Shown here: positions 24,520 through 37,330 of the stretch, in pieces | Layout: each line of letters starts with the position of its first letter | Numbering within the stretch: the first letter of the stretch is position 1 | Origin: Loxodes magnus | Taxonomy: Eukaryota; Ciliophora; Karyorelictea; Loxodida; Loxodidae | Reading direction: 5' to 3' | NCBI GenBank assembly: GCA_946699065.1 | Contig: CAMPDV010001477.1 | Location: 45,304-109,303 of the forward strand | Length of the DNA stretch: 64,000 bases | Position numbers and translations under genes: made by a program | The notes under the pieces: generated by a model | The model's database searches: none | Told to the model about the DNA's origin: nothing | What the model saw: only the letters and a program-made list of their open reading frames with translations

Positions 24520-24960
24520 TAGACTCCTGTCACGTACTGTCAGAAATAAACTTTTACTGGCCGTTGATAATCTTATATGCAGATCACCGATTTTAGTTCA
24601 TTATGCTCTATTTTAATAAAATCAACAGTTGGATTGCAGCATATGGGAAATTTAACAGCCGAGATTGAGGCGTAATACAAGATTAGTTCTTGTTATTACT
24701 ATTTTTTCGGAAATTTCTCGATACAGAAGAATATTTACTAAAGTGAAGAGTAAATATTTCTAATTTTAAAAGCCATTATTAGTTCCCCAATACCTTCAAA
24801 TTGCTTTAAAATGTCACGAGTAATGAAGTTGCTTTTCTGATATCTTTACCGACGAGATTTTTTTAATTAGGTGTTCTTTAAAAATCTTAATTCTTTTAAA
24901 ATGTGAGCAATTTCAAAATTACGTGTTCCTTTTTAAAAAAAGCCTTATCTTTTTATTAAT
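24520..24960 (-). pseudogene. Unrecognised decayed coding stretch
   Basis: Minus-strand frame with protein-like composition: FITRDILKQFEGIGELIMAF, then SAVKFPICCNPTVDFIKIEH, then SVICIQDYQRPVKVYF. The GC content is slightly above the surroundings. The opposite strand is also fairly open, so orientation is not certain. No family recognised; no start or stop assigned. Confidence 0.3.
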
Positions 24961-26331
24961 TAATAGTTGCATTTTACTTCTCATACGAGTATGAAATTCC
25001 CATATTAGTATGACTTATAGAAGCAGTATTTTAAGTAATAAGCTAAGCTTAAAAGAAGTATGCAAAGTTATAAATATTTTGATTTCTGTGATTGTTCTTA
25101 TTAGTTAACTAGAACATTTTGATTCCTTTTTCTGCTTATAAATCTAATAAAAATTATTTCTTGCTAATACCAACTATTTCCTTTAAGACAATCTCTTGTG
25201 ACCCTTTTATCTTTTAACTTAGAAAAAATGCTAGAAAAATTTAAATCTGCTGATACTTTAAAATTCGATCAAAACTAATTTTAGCTTAGACAAAATTAAA
25301 ATTTTAGGAAAGTAAAAATGAAAGAATAGATAATTTGACTGTATTAAAGCTGATAATTGGAAACAATATATATAACTAAAAATACTATTAATTAAAAGAG
25401 TAAATAAAAAGATATTTTATGACTTAATTAGTTATTAATACTAATCTGTAGGATATAATCAAATGAAAGAACCTAAAAATTTAATATTAGTAATAATTAG
25501 TTTTCTTAAAAATAAAAAATTACTATATTTTTATAAATCAGAATAATTCAAAATTTTATATAAAAAAGAAATTAAAAACTTAAAATAAGTAAAAATAAGG
25601 TTAATTTTAGAAAAAATTAAAATTATTTATTATTAAATAAAGAAAAAATAAATAAATTATTTTGATAAATGTATTAAAAAGATTGAAGAACTTATTTTGC
25701 AAGAATCAAATAAGAAAAATTACTTTCCTTTATATTAAATAATTTTATAATTATTCAATTATTTTTACAGGCTTATTGATAATCATAATTTCTTTCTAAA
25801 GCTAAATAATTAATTTTTCTCAAAAAATTATTTTTTTGTTGTATAAAATTTTTTTCTAAATTAAGTATTTGATAATTAAGCATTCTAATTATTTTTTAAC
25901 TGCTTAACTTTAAACACTAAATTATTTAAATAAGATAAAAAATAATATTTTATAATGATAATTTATTTTGTATGTAGCTATTAGTTTTTTTAATTAAATT
26001 TTTATACTATAATCCAAAAGTTTATTATTTAAGTAAAATTAATTAAAGATTATTGATTTAATCTGTTATTTATTTCAGTTATATTTACTAAATACTGTAT
26101 TACTTATAGTCTTTTCTTTATATCTGTTTTAATTAATATAACTAGCATATTTTTCTTGCAAGAACAAATTAATATATTAAAGCATTACTTAGTCACCTCT
26201 TTTTTTATTATGTTCTAAAATTTTAATTATAAGCTTAGTAACCCAGCAAATTATAAAAATTAATAGTACTTATTTAAGTTATTTGTAAAGAAACTATCAT
26301 ACTTATATACTTTTACAAATTTCTTAATAAA
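24961..26331. other. AT-rich flank of LINE copy 2
   Basis: AT-rich DNA downstream of the LINE's 3' end. No gene, RNA or clear target-site duplication could be picked out by eye. Confidence 0.5.
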
Positions 26332-26444
26332 TAAATTTAAACTAAAAGAGTTTTTTGACGTCTTTAATTGCAAGAATTGCTTCTTTCAATTATAGAAGTT
26401 AGTAAATGTTTTTAAATAGTTTTTTAATATTGTTTACATTTCAT

Positions 26445-29400
26445 CATTTTTCTTTAATTAGTTCTTCTTTCTATTCATCTTTAGCTTCTTCCTTTTTTGC
26501 TTTCTCCATTTCTAGAATCTCAAGTCTCCTTGTCATTAGCTTCTTATGAAATATTTTGATCTATAAGTCTAAATACTCCAATTTAGACCTTGAAAATGAG
26601 TTTAGATATTCTTGATCGTATAGTATAAGGTGCCTTAAGTCATAATTTCCGATAATCAATTCATTATATTAGAAAAGTACACACATTTAAAGATATGCTC
26701 GAAAGTTTCATACTCTCCACACATACAATAGGGATTATCAATGGGGTAATGACGATCTTAAAGATCCTTACGAAAATTATAAGTTTAGGTTCTAAGTTTA
26801 TATATACTGATAATTTCTCGTCTATACTATTTGTTTAATTTAGTATAAGTAATTTGTGGAAATTGTTAAAGATTACCAAATTATTCAGTATATACTTTAG
26901 CTGTTTTCATTCTCATAAATTTTTTAGTAGCTACTTTGTAGAAATATTGCTGTATTTTGTCTCTTATATGTTTAGTAAAAGTTTTAAGATTGGTATTATT
27001 CTATTAATTCTGCAGATCGATATTATAAAGGTCTGATAATTGCTACACTTAATCGTAGTATTGAAATCCTTTTTTCCATATATTAATGAAAAGAGAGCCT
27101 ATTGTTTATCTTTGAAAATCAATACTTTCTTATTTCATTTTATGGTAGAATCTGAAGAATTTTATAGCCATAATGTGCTTAAAGGGTAATCAATTCAGGT
27201 CTATATAACATGATTCATTAAATGTTGAAGTTGTTACTTAAAAAGCTTTTCTTGAAATTAATCTCATGCTTGATTCTATTCTGCTCAGAACTCCAGTTAC
27301 TCCTTTTTGAATACTTCATGGTACTAAGTCTCCTCCGTATTCTGCTTTAGGTAATGTTAAAGTCTACATAAAGTTTTAAAATGACTAGGAGTTATGTTCT
27401 TATATCTCATCAGTTAAAAAAACAGCTTTCTTCATTGCAGCTATATATTTGAATGCAACTTCTTTGCAATGGGGATTCAAATTCTTCTTCTGATGTAGAA
27501 TAACTCCTAAATATGTTACTTGTTCTTTTTAAGCAATTGGTTAATTTCATAACCATAAATTTAAAATTTATTATTTCTGATTCTTCTTTAGAAATTAGAT
27601 GCATTCAGATTTGGTAATATTGATTTTTAAATGTGTTCATGCAAAAACTTTATTTGTTTCATTTATTAAATTCTACATCTACTTTGCAGATTTGGAAAGA
27701 AGAATAAGATCATCTGCCCATCCTCTACAAGCGAAGCTAATACTTGAATTCTGGCATTTAAATCCCAATTAGTTACTTTTACTTTCCAGATATCTAATTA
27801 CTATGTCATAATACAATATTGCTAAAACTGGTCCATGCGAACTTCCTTACATAACTCCATTGTTGTATTATAAAGTTCTGGTGCTCTTTTCATCTATGAT
27901 AAATGAAGAATTTAGGTATTTATAAAAAGATTCTAAGGCTATTATTATTCCAAGTGGTAGTTTAACTCTCTTAAGTTAATCAAACAAAAGTCTTCTTTCT
28001 ATTGAGTCAAACATTTTTTCAACATCTATCAGTGTTGCTATCAATTTAGTCTTACCTTTAGCACATTTCCGATAGCTATCAATTATTTGCTATATTATTC
28101 AAATTTATTAAGTTGTTTATCTGTTTTTCATAAATCCCATTTATGAAGGGTGAATCAAATTTCTCTAATAAATCAGATTGTATAGTCTTTTTGTTAAAGC
28201 TTTATCATATAGTTTTAGAATAGTATTAATAAGAGAAATAGGTAGTCAGTTTTTCCAATCATCTTTATTTCCTTTTTTAAATATTGGAATTATCACCGAT
28301 GTATTTAATTCCTAAGGGATTCTTCCAAGTCTTAGCATATTATTCAGAAAAGAATGAAGAATTATTAATAAATATTATCCACCATATTTCAGAAATTTAC
28401 CTTTTGTTCCATCTGGACCAGCTGCTTTTCCATTCGGAATTTCTTTTATAATTTCTTATATTTCTTGTATGGTAAAAAGATCAAATCCTTATAAATATGA
28501 GAGTGGATAATCTTTAATTTCTTAAATATTATCGTATATTCTATCTATTTTTTAATTACTAAGACTTATCTATTATTGAGTTAGATTAGAATGCTTGTTA
28601 AAAACACAATTTTCCCATGATTCAATGAATTTATTTTTGATTTCTTAATTAAAGTTCATAGTATTTCTCTTCATAGTATTTAGAATTTTCTTAGCTTGTG
28701 AAAACATTTCCTTAGAATCTCCATTAAGAAGTAGAAATTTCTTTTTTGCTTTGTTTTTTTTAAATTTTCATAGATTATACTTGAAGTCTTTCCAAAGTCG
28801 TTTTGCTGCCTTATGAAGATTAGTTACTTGTTAGTTTATTCTTCCAAATTTTATGTGAGCGTCCTTATATTCTGAGTTAGCTCTTTTTGCCTCTATATAT
28901 TTCTTTGTGAGAGGTCGAGGAAGTTTTTTATAATTTGAGCCTCGAATAAACGAACCTAATGTTTAATCAGCATTGTCTTAAATACTACTTTTGATGCATT
29001 CATATTAATCTTCAAGATTATCTTAATCTATTTAAAAGAATTCTAGATAAATTTGTAGGAAAGATTCTTAATATTTTTGCCTATCTATTGCATCTTATAA
29101 CCTATTTATTTTATATTTTCTCTGAGTTATCTTCTCCCAATATACTATAGAATTATTGATAAAGTCGACAGTGATTGGAATATGATCAGAAAATAAACTA
29201 TTATTATGAGCAGTGAAATTTGCAAACTAATTAACGTTCAAATGGTTGTTTATAATGATATAATCATTACAATACATTTTTCCTGTTCCTTTGTGAATAC
29301 ATGTAATAATGTTGCTATCATTCACTATCTCAAGATCGTTTTATAGTAAGAATTCTTATAGCCAAATAGTATTATCATAAGCATTTTCAGGATTATCTCC

Positions 29401-30180
29401 GAAACCTTATAAAAGAGCATTGAAATCTCCCATTAGTATATGTGGATTATCATTATATAAATTCAGCAATGAATTTAGTTATTCATACGCTAAATCTTTA
29501 ACATCTTAACTTTTTCCACTATCAGGCGTGTAACAAGACGTTATTAAAATATTATCCAGTTTAATTGTTATGAATCGATTTATTTCTTTTTCAACTTATG
29601 TATGTAATTCTGTACTATTAAATTCTTCTTCTACAATTAAGCATACGCTTCCTCCTTTTCCTGAGTTCTTAAAATATGTTTTAAATCCATTTATCAATAT
29701 TGGAGGAAAGTCATCTTTTTATCAGGTTTCGTTTATTGATAAGATATTTATACTATTATCTCTTATAAATTCTTCAATATTCAAGCATTTGCTCGCTATT
29801 CCATTAATATTTATATGTCCCATCTTTATTTTTTAAATTTATTAGTCCTTTCTAATTTTTTCCGATCCTGCAGGTAGTCCACTTTCGTAAATGCAAATAC
29901 TTTTCTATCCTTATTGGTTAATCTAAATATGTATTAATCTTTTTCCATACTCAGGATGTTAATGAAAATATTGTATCAAAATATATATTACTTACGTCGT
30001 ATATTTTTTAAGTAGCTTTCTATCTATATCAATTTTACTTTTCACACTATCACATGTACCTTATTCTAAATCTTAAGTAACTGTGACATATCTACCTTAT
30101 ATATTTTACATTTCGCACTATGGACCTCTTCAAGTTTCTGATTTAATAAGCTTTAAAGTTATAGACTAGTCAGATTGAAA
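26445..30180 (-). pseudogene. LINE ORF2: APE endonuclease and reverse transcriptase
   Basis: Encodes the enzyme that nicks target DNA and reverse-transcribes the element. The endonuclease domain comes first: MGHININGIASKCLNIEEF, then LMGDFNALLQ (GDFN, about 29418-29438) and SDHIPI (about 29176-29193). A linker follows, then reverse transcriptase: EIPNGKAAGPDGTKGKF, LPISLI, LIDVEKMFDSI, and RGWADDLIL at about 27700-27730. The C terminus has the C-x-C...H-x4-C knuckle. In-frame TGAs lie at 29724, 28770, 28248, 28101 and 27639 (first base, minus strand), with others further 3'. Three fall where LINEs often have tryptophan or an aromatic residue (NET-x, N-x-LPISL, FA-x-THLKIN). It shares a one-base frame change near 27060 with copy 1. 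It is non-functional unless TGA is recoded. Confidence 0.8.
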
Positions 30181-30194
30181 TAACATATTATTTA

Positions 30195-32310
30195 GTCACA
30201 CTCTTTTTTATTATTATGTTTACTCATACGTTTTGCTGGCGGAATTATTTTATCTTCTTCTTCATGTTTCCTTTTAAGAATATTAAGATTAATATTGGAA
30301 GATAAGGTTTAATTCTGATAAATAGCATCAATCGAATCTGTTTAGTTTTATTAATCTTTTTTTAATCTTTTAGTAGAATAATTAAATATATCTTTTTTCA
30401 AATTTTAATTAAGTTTTTAAAACTCTTCTATTTTTATCTCAAGTGTCTACATATTTTGGGTACTTTAAATGAATTTTAAGTTGAGTTAGTGATATTAATG
30501 CTATAGTAAAACAAAATCTTCATCTGGCAATTTAATTTGACAGTATTAGTTATTATGTTATAATAGTATTAGTTGATGCTTCCTATTAATTATTTTAAGC
30601 TTACATTAACTTGTCTTTCTTGATTATATTTGTTTGAGTAAATTTTTGACACAAAAAAGCAGTTTATTATTTATTTATATTATCTGTTTAGATAATACTA
30701 TCTTTTGCTTAAATATTTCCATATAATGTCTAAGTTTATGCATCTACAAATTACTTCTTCTAAAATTACTATTAATTACTAATTTCTTTTGTATGTTAGA
30801 TTTAATTCTAAAATAATTCTTTATACATTTGAATTTCCTTATTTTTTAATAGAATTTAATTTTGAAAAGCTATATTTATTTCATAGTTTTATTATCTTTA
30901 TTTATCTAATTAGATTTTAAAAGTTAAAATTTCCATTTAAGCTTTCTATTCTTAATCTATAAATTACTTATTTTAGTTTTATAATTTTTAATATTAAGAA
31001 TATAACTCTTGGAGTTAAATTTCGGTTATTATTTTTTATTAGGTAATTTGTTGAAGTAAATATTAGTTCTATTCTAATATAGTCTATTGATATCCTTGCT
31101 AAGTTTTATTTAGAAAGTTATCTATTTCAATTTAAGTAAAATTTCTAATTTTATTAAAGTTTTGACATAGTGAATTATTTACTCCTATCATTTAATCTTA
31201 AGTAAAGCTTTAATTAGCATTGGCTTCAATTTGAATCTCTTAATTAGATTATATTTCATCTATTGAATTTACTTAATTCTCATAGTTTTTCTATTATATC
31301 TAAATTTCTTGAACTATACTAATTATTTCATCTGTTTAAACTATTTAGTTACTGTAATAAGTGGAGAAGTTTGTTTAAGTAATTTTATGAACTAGTTATT
31401 TTGATAGCATTTTTTGTGATATTGCTATATATCAGATTTGATTGAGTAAAAATAGCTCTATAATAGTTTATATTTCTAATAAATTTTATTTATATAAGTT
31501 TTATAATATATTTTGGATATTTCTTAGTTACTTATCAATGTTTCAATATCTCGTTCATACTTTCCTTTTCTATTAATTAGCATTTCATTTAATTATTGGT
31601 TCTTATCCATTAGTCTTTATATATTATGTTTAAGTTCTTTTATTTCTAAAGTAAATAAGTTCTCATTAGACTAATTAATTATTTGATTTTATATTACATT
31701 TCTTAAATCAGCAGTTTAATTTTAAGGTTGTTTGCTCTGAAGATCAGGTAAATAATGATTATTTTAATTATCAGGATTAGTAATATTGTTTTATTTCTGA
31801 CTAGTTTCGTTATTTGAAATTTAATAGAATTGTTAATTAGTATTATTCAAAAATTAATCTTAAGTTTATGTTACTTTTTACTACCATAAAAGGATATCTT
31901 TATTTGTATTTTAATTAGCATTTGAAGGTATATCTTTAGAATTCTAACTATCTAGGATAATATCTTTATTTTGGAAAGATTTCTTAGGTAATCGTTTCGT
32001 ATCTTTCGCGGTATTATTTTAGGCGGTTAATCTGTTAATCTGTTCATCTATTTATAGGTTGATTTCATTTTCATAATACACTACAATTAATATCCACGTT
32101 GAAGACAGTTCCTAAGTAGTTTTAATGGGACGCATATTAATTTGTTTTCCGGTTTTTGACTACAATTTTTAAGTAGTTACCTTAATAAATTCATTATTAG
32201 GTTTACTTATTTAATTTGTAGTGACTCCAAATCTTTCGTTTGTAGATTTTATTGCACCTGCCTATGCTTTTCCTATGAATTTGCAGCTTCTTTGAAATTA
32301 ATTAAAGAAG
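30195..32310 (-). pseudogene. LINE ORF1: long coiled-coil protein
   Basis: Upstream of ORF2, successive minus-strand frames give a Gln-rich protein. It begins near IGKAQAGAIKSTNERFG and SKTGKQINMRPIKTTQEL. A long coiled coil follows (LQELYSQYQKLQNQNKQF, QIQLDKQRQQNYEIN, MYKELFQNQIQ), then a basic C terminus, ILKRKHEEEDKIIPPAKRM. Such coiled coils are typical of ORF1 proteins that bind element RNA and assemble particles, but no RRM or zinc knuckle is seen. The frame changes at about 31530 and again at about 30530, so this copy is inactive. No convincing ATG start was found; a TGA near 32310 bounds the frame upstream. Confidence 0.6.
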
Positions 32311-32575
32311 AGTCACTATTAAAAACTAGTGAATTCTATATTTAGTAATTTTTATTTATTTACAAATTTCTTAATAATGACTTGTTATATTTATATTAAA
32401 CTTCTTTTTAAATAACCAAGTTGTCAAAATTGTATTTTCAACTCATCATATATGTTTCTCTTAACATTTTTAAGGATACATACTTTTAAATTTTTCAGAT
32501 ATAGCTCGATTTCATTTTCTTTAAGGCTTCTTCTTTCATAAAACTAAATAACATTTATTGTTATAAAAAAATAAA
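32311..32575. other. Spacer upstream of LINE copy 2
   Basis: AT-rich spacer between the LINE 5' end and a divergent gag-like relic. Nothing recognised. Confidence 0.5.
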
Positions 32576-34143
32576 ATGGCTCTGAAGAAATAATCCACTA
32601 AATCTAAAAGTCATTGATCAATAAAACTCTCTCATTGAAATTTACTTTCTAGAGGCAAATAGAAATATATAACAGTAACTCTAAGACCTAAATTAACCAA
32701 TTGATTATCTAACTTATATTATACAATAACTATAAAATTAAAACTAATTATTAAAAACATAATTAAACATCAAGGCTTCAATGCCTCCATTTAACTAAGA
32801 ATTGGAAAGAAAGGAGCAAAAATTAAAAAAAATTACAAAAAAGAATAATTCTGATTAACTTCTTTTTCTTCACAATGATCCGATAATTTTAGAATAACAG
32901 AAATTTAAAAATTTTTTGAATCAGAAAAAATTTACCTAATAATGGTGAATTTACATTAATTTTACTAATTATTTAATAAAGAGTCTTGTATAAATAAATT
33001 TCAATTGTATAAATTAATGTCATAATTTATTATAGTGATTTCATCTTTTTATGGTTAATCACAAAATTAGAGTTTCTAAGCGTTTTTTCTTATCAGAAAT
33101 CTTCAATTTCATATTCATCTGGTTTTTCCAAATCGTAAATTCTTATAAATTGCCTATTTTGTCCTCTTGCTACTGCTTGTAAATCAAATTCTGCTTATCA
33201 TCTATCAATTGTCTCAGTGTATGTGTAATCTTTGGAGATGCTACCTTAGGTTAAATTTTTTTAAATATTTTCCGTTTGGTGTACAATAGATCTTAAACAG
33301 ATTTTGGTTTCCTCTTTTGTTTCATAATATTGATTTCATTTGAATCTATAGCTTTATTCTACCTTATATCCATGTTTTTACAGTATCAACATTTTTTTTA
33401 TATTTCTAATAGGAGAAGGACGGAATTTGTACTCCTCTTGATTCGGGATCTGATCTTTAATTAAGTTGGATTTGTTCAAGTTAATTAATCCTCTGGTCAA
33501 ATTTTTGTCTTAAATTCTATTAGATTTGAATAATTTATCTTATAATATTTTACTCTATCTGTCGATATAATATGTTTTTTATTTTTCGAACAATTATTAA
33601 AATTAAAGTAATTCTTAAAAAAGTGCTGCTAATTTAGATTGAATAAACAAAACTTAAGAAATTATAAAATTTGAAAACTCGATATTACGTTAGGAAATAA
33701 CTCTAAGCCCATCTCTGTAGCAAATTTAAGAAAGAATCTCAAAAACAGAATAGATCGTAAAGGAAATACAAAGCTCTAGAAATACTAAGGAAGAACAACT
33801 ATAATAACTCAGCAACCCAATAGATATAAAACAAAAATCACTATCATAAGAGATTCTCTATCGGATAATAATGGTATGTTGCTATTGTAAATGGCCAGAG
33901 CATAAAGTACAGAATCACTACAAATTTTATAAAACTAAAAGAAAGTAAATGAAAAAAATTGATAAGATATATTTAAAATATATCGTACAAGTTAGCGTTA
34001 ACTTTATAGAAAAATACTCCAACTAAGAAAAGAAACTCTATATCTAATAAACAGTAAATGATTTAAATAGAAAATATATGATATTTAACCTATCGGAAAA
34101 AATAAAGAAAATTAATCTTAAAATCATACTGACTCATCAGTGA
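32576..34143 (+). mobile_element. Gag-like zinc-knuckle relic, split by another copy
   Basis: The 5' part starts MALKKQSTKSKSH at 32576, nearly the start of the 11.3 kb copy. The 3' part (about 33640-34143) carries a long open stretch with a coiled coil (LQQIQERISKTEQIVKEIQ) and a knuckle-like CCYCKWPEHKVQNHY at 33874-33918. Between them lies a minus-strand copy of the same family (33076-33600), which looks like an insertion of one element into another. Broken by the insertion and a few further breaks. Confidence 0.5.
33076..33600 (-). mobile_element. Gag-like relic nested in a plus-strand copy
   Basis: Minus-strand fragment with a degenerate knuckle (about 33345-33395), the block NLFKIYCTPNGKYLKKFNL, and a C-terminal EFDLQAVARGQNRQFIRIYD then DEYEIEDF. 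The last part closely matches the relic at 54.4-55.1 kb (FDLQTIERGESKQVIRIYD), so these two define one subfamily. Broken, a few breaks. Confidence 0.5.
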
Positions 34144-36913
34144 AGATTCAAGAAAGTTTGAGGTGAAAATTTTTAACTAACAATAAACTTTTTGATTCAT
34201 ATCAAACAAATAAACCAGACACTGCCTTAAGCTATTATATTGTGTTATCTTATATAAATTTAGGTAAGATAAGCAATTTTATTACTAAGATTTCTATAAA
34301 ATTTAGCAGTATAATACCTAATATAAAATTAGAAATGATATATTTATTTTAAATATAAATTTTTAAATTTTAATTATCAGTTTAAACTTAATCCATTATC
34401 TAGATATTGTAAAAGCAGATTATTTAGAAGAAGCATAAAAAGTATATTTCAAAGATATTAATTAATTACTATTTAAAGTATATATTTGTAAATTAATACA
34501 TATTTTAGTTATTTAATTGCTTAAATAACTTCATCTGGAACATAAATAGAAATATTTTGCTTAGTTTAATAAAAAGCTTTTTATATAATATAAATAAACA
34601 TTTAAATAATTTAATTTAGTAAAAGTTTAAAAGTAGTTATTACTAAGAAGTTTATCAATTAGATCTAATATATTTTGATAAAATAAATAAATAGCCTATT
34701 TAGTTGTATGAAACTTATAGAATTAATACTTAATTTAAATATATAACTTTAATTTTTATTATATTTTCAAATTATAAAACATCATTAAATTAAAATTTAT
34801 TTACCTTACTGACCTTTAATTATATAATGGAAGAGTTAAATTAAATTCTGTTTAATTGAGACTTAAGATTCACAAGAAAAATTAAAAATATTGGCTTGTC
34901 TGTTTATATACAGATTTTTTGAATTTACACAACTAAAATTAATAATAAAATTTGGAATACCATGATAAGTATAGTTTATCTAAAAAAAGAAGCCATATTA
35001 TTATAAAAGAAGGATGAAAAATTAATTTAAAACTATAAAAATATGAAAATCTGATTAATGCTCATATTACAAGAGAAAAGTCTAAATAACTTTTAAAATA
35101 TGAAATAAAAGCGCATTTTAATATTAACGTCGCAAGCCATAAAAAATAATTAATAAAAATAAAATAAGAAAATAGAAATAATGAAAAATAAAGTATTTTT
35201 TTGAAAGATATAAAGAATATTTAAAGAAGAGCTTTATTGTAATGAGTCAGGATAAAATTTTTGTAAGATTGACAGAGAAAATGCTTAATATGTGAACTTA
35301 CAAAGATCTGTATGAAACTAACAGAGAAAATTAAATTTTTTAATTAAATCTCCAAATAAATTTAGAAACAGATGGAATGAAGAGATATGCTTCTGAGGAT
35401 ATTTAATATTTATTTATCTTTATTGTCAATATTATGATATATGAAAAATATAAAAAACCATAGTCTTTATAGCCAAATTAGAAAAAAAAATTAAAAGCAC
35501 TCTAGTTAAAGTTTAAAAGTTATTATAAAGAGAAGGGAATTTACTAAAAATTATTTCAGAAAAAAATTTGCTTAAAACATAGAAAATTATAAATTTTAAT
35601 TTAATAATGGAATGCTTAAATATTAAAATCTAAAAAATATTAAGCTAAAAATTAAAAAATTAATAATTATAAAAAATTAAATCATTTTTAATGTAAAAAA
35701 TTTAAAATATTAAAATATATATTAAAATCAAAGAAAATTTTAATAGAAGAACATGAAATATTTATTTTATAAAAATCCTGTATCTATTTATCATAAATTT
35801 TTATAAATATTTATATCTAAAAAACTTCATACATTTTTAAGTTATATGAAAAATATTAAAAGGATTAAAAAATTTTATTTAAGAAAAAAAATTTTAATTA
35901 ATTTAAATAATAAAACCTATTTTATCTTTACTGTTTAACAATATCAATCATTTTATATAAAAATTAAAAGTAGATAAAATTTAATAAAATAAAAACTTAA
36001 GGAAATTTTATCAAGTTTTAAATTAAAAAAAAACAAACGAAAACATAGAATTGAAATATATAAACTTATAGAAAGAATGAAATAATTAAGAATTTACGTA
36101 ACATTTGAATTTAGGTAAATAATTATAAATTTTAAATAAATTATTTAAAATTTAAATAATTTTTTAAAATGATAAAATCAACTAATATTTAATAGTAAAT
36201 TTAATATGAATGCTTAAAATAAAATATATTATTTGAGAAAAAAACTTGATATAATATGAACTGTAGAAAAGTAGAAGCTATTATATAAAAAAGAGAAAAA
36301 ATTCAATAATTTTTAATTATTAGATAAATTATTATAAACAATTTGCTCTAATAAAAGTCAAAGTAAAAAAAGCATTCAATTAATAAAAAATCAAAATATA
36401 AATATTCTAAATTTATTTGAATTTAATTTTTAGTTTGTTTCTTCCTATCTTTTCTTTATATAATTCTAATTTTTTTATTATTTCTAAATATTAAAAGTTT
36501 TTTAATAAATTTTTTTTTTTATTTTGTTAACACAAATGATGAAAGTTTTAGCCTATTGTTCCTTATAGATATCTTTATTTTTTTAATACTTAAAAAAATT
36601 AAAAATTGTATAATTGTTTTACTTTATAACTTAATATTAATTCAACATTTTATTTAATTAGTGGAAATTTTATTGGATATTTAAGGAAAAAAGTAAAGTT
36701 ATATTTTTAAATTTTCAAGATTTAAAGAGAATATAAAAATGATTTATAAGCTTTAATTGTAGATGTTTAAATATAATGTACTTTATGGCATTTTAAATTA
36801 CAACTTTATTGAAAAAATCAAAATATATTTAATTTTAAAGTAAAAAAAGTTAATTTAAATAAAATATATATGTAACAATATTTTTTGTGTTTTTCATTCA
36901 TTCAAATTTTAAA
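34144..36913. other. AT-rich region without recognised genes
   Basis: Among the most AT-rich parts of the window, with many homopolymer runs. No coding, RNA or repeat feature can be supported. Confidence 0.5.
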
Positions 36914-37330
36914 ATTTCTTGTAAATTTGTATTTTCCTACGAGCATTAAATATTATATTCTGCCATTTGTATAAGTTCTTTTTTAAATAGTATCCCAGTT
37001 TGAAAGTAAATACTCAAATTATATCATCTATATTTTTAAAGGCTTTACATAAATAAATTTTTTATGTCTCATCATTCTTGTGATTAAATATTTTGTTACA
37101 ATAATTTCTTCTTCTTGAATAATAATAAGAGTATCCTCAATCTCTTGTTACCTTAATTCATAAATAATATCTAATTTGTTAATTGAATCTCATACTGTTT
37201 ATAAAATTAATGTAACAGAGTTTTATTTTCTTGTAATATTGTTCAATTCGTAGAATATCTGAGATGAAAATTCATCTCATCCATATCATAAATTACCAGA
37301 AAAAATATAGTCCATCTATCTTTAAATAAA
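36914..37330 (-). pseudogene. Unrecognised decayed coding stretch
   Basis: A minus-strand frame ending near 36914 has protein-like content: INKLDIIYELRQQEIEDTL, then QEEEIIVTKYLITRMMRHKK, then FEYLLSNWDTIQKRTYTNGR. A different frame is more protein-like upstream (IEQYYKKIKLCYINF), which suggests a frame change. Family unknown. The NGR-x-x-Y-x-x-x-x-x-K end loosely recalls the last block of the gag-like family, but the rest does not match. Confidence 0.35.

Larger units (their letters stand above)
26332..32310 (-). mobile_element. LINE copy 2, nearly full length
   Basis: A roughly 6-kb non-LTR retrotransposon on the minus strand with ORF1 (about 32310-30195), ORF2 (30180-26445) and a 3' end at about 26332. 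It matches copy 1 (1-1754) closely over all shared sequence, including shared damage. The layout is ORF1, then an apurinic-type endonuclease, reverse transcriptase and terminal zinc knuckle, as in LINEs of the I/jockey/L1-like grade. I see no poly-A tail; the 5' boundary is taken where ORF1-like sequence ends. Confidence 0.85.

Noticed and set aside
29570-29836. Plus-strand frame of 88 residues
   Set aside because: Antisense of the LINE endonuclease domain.
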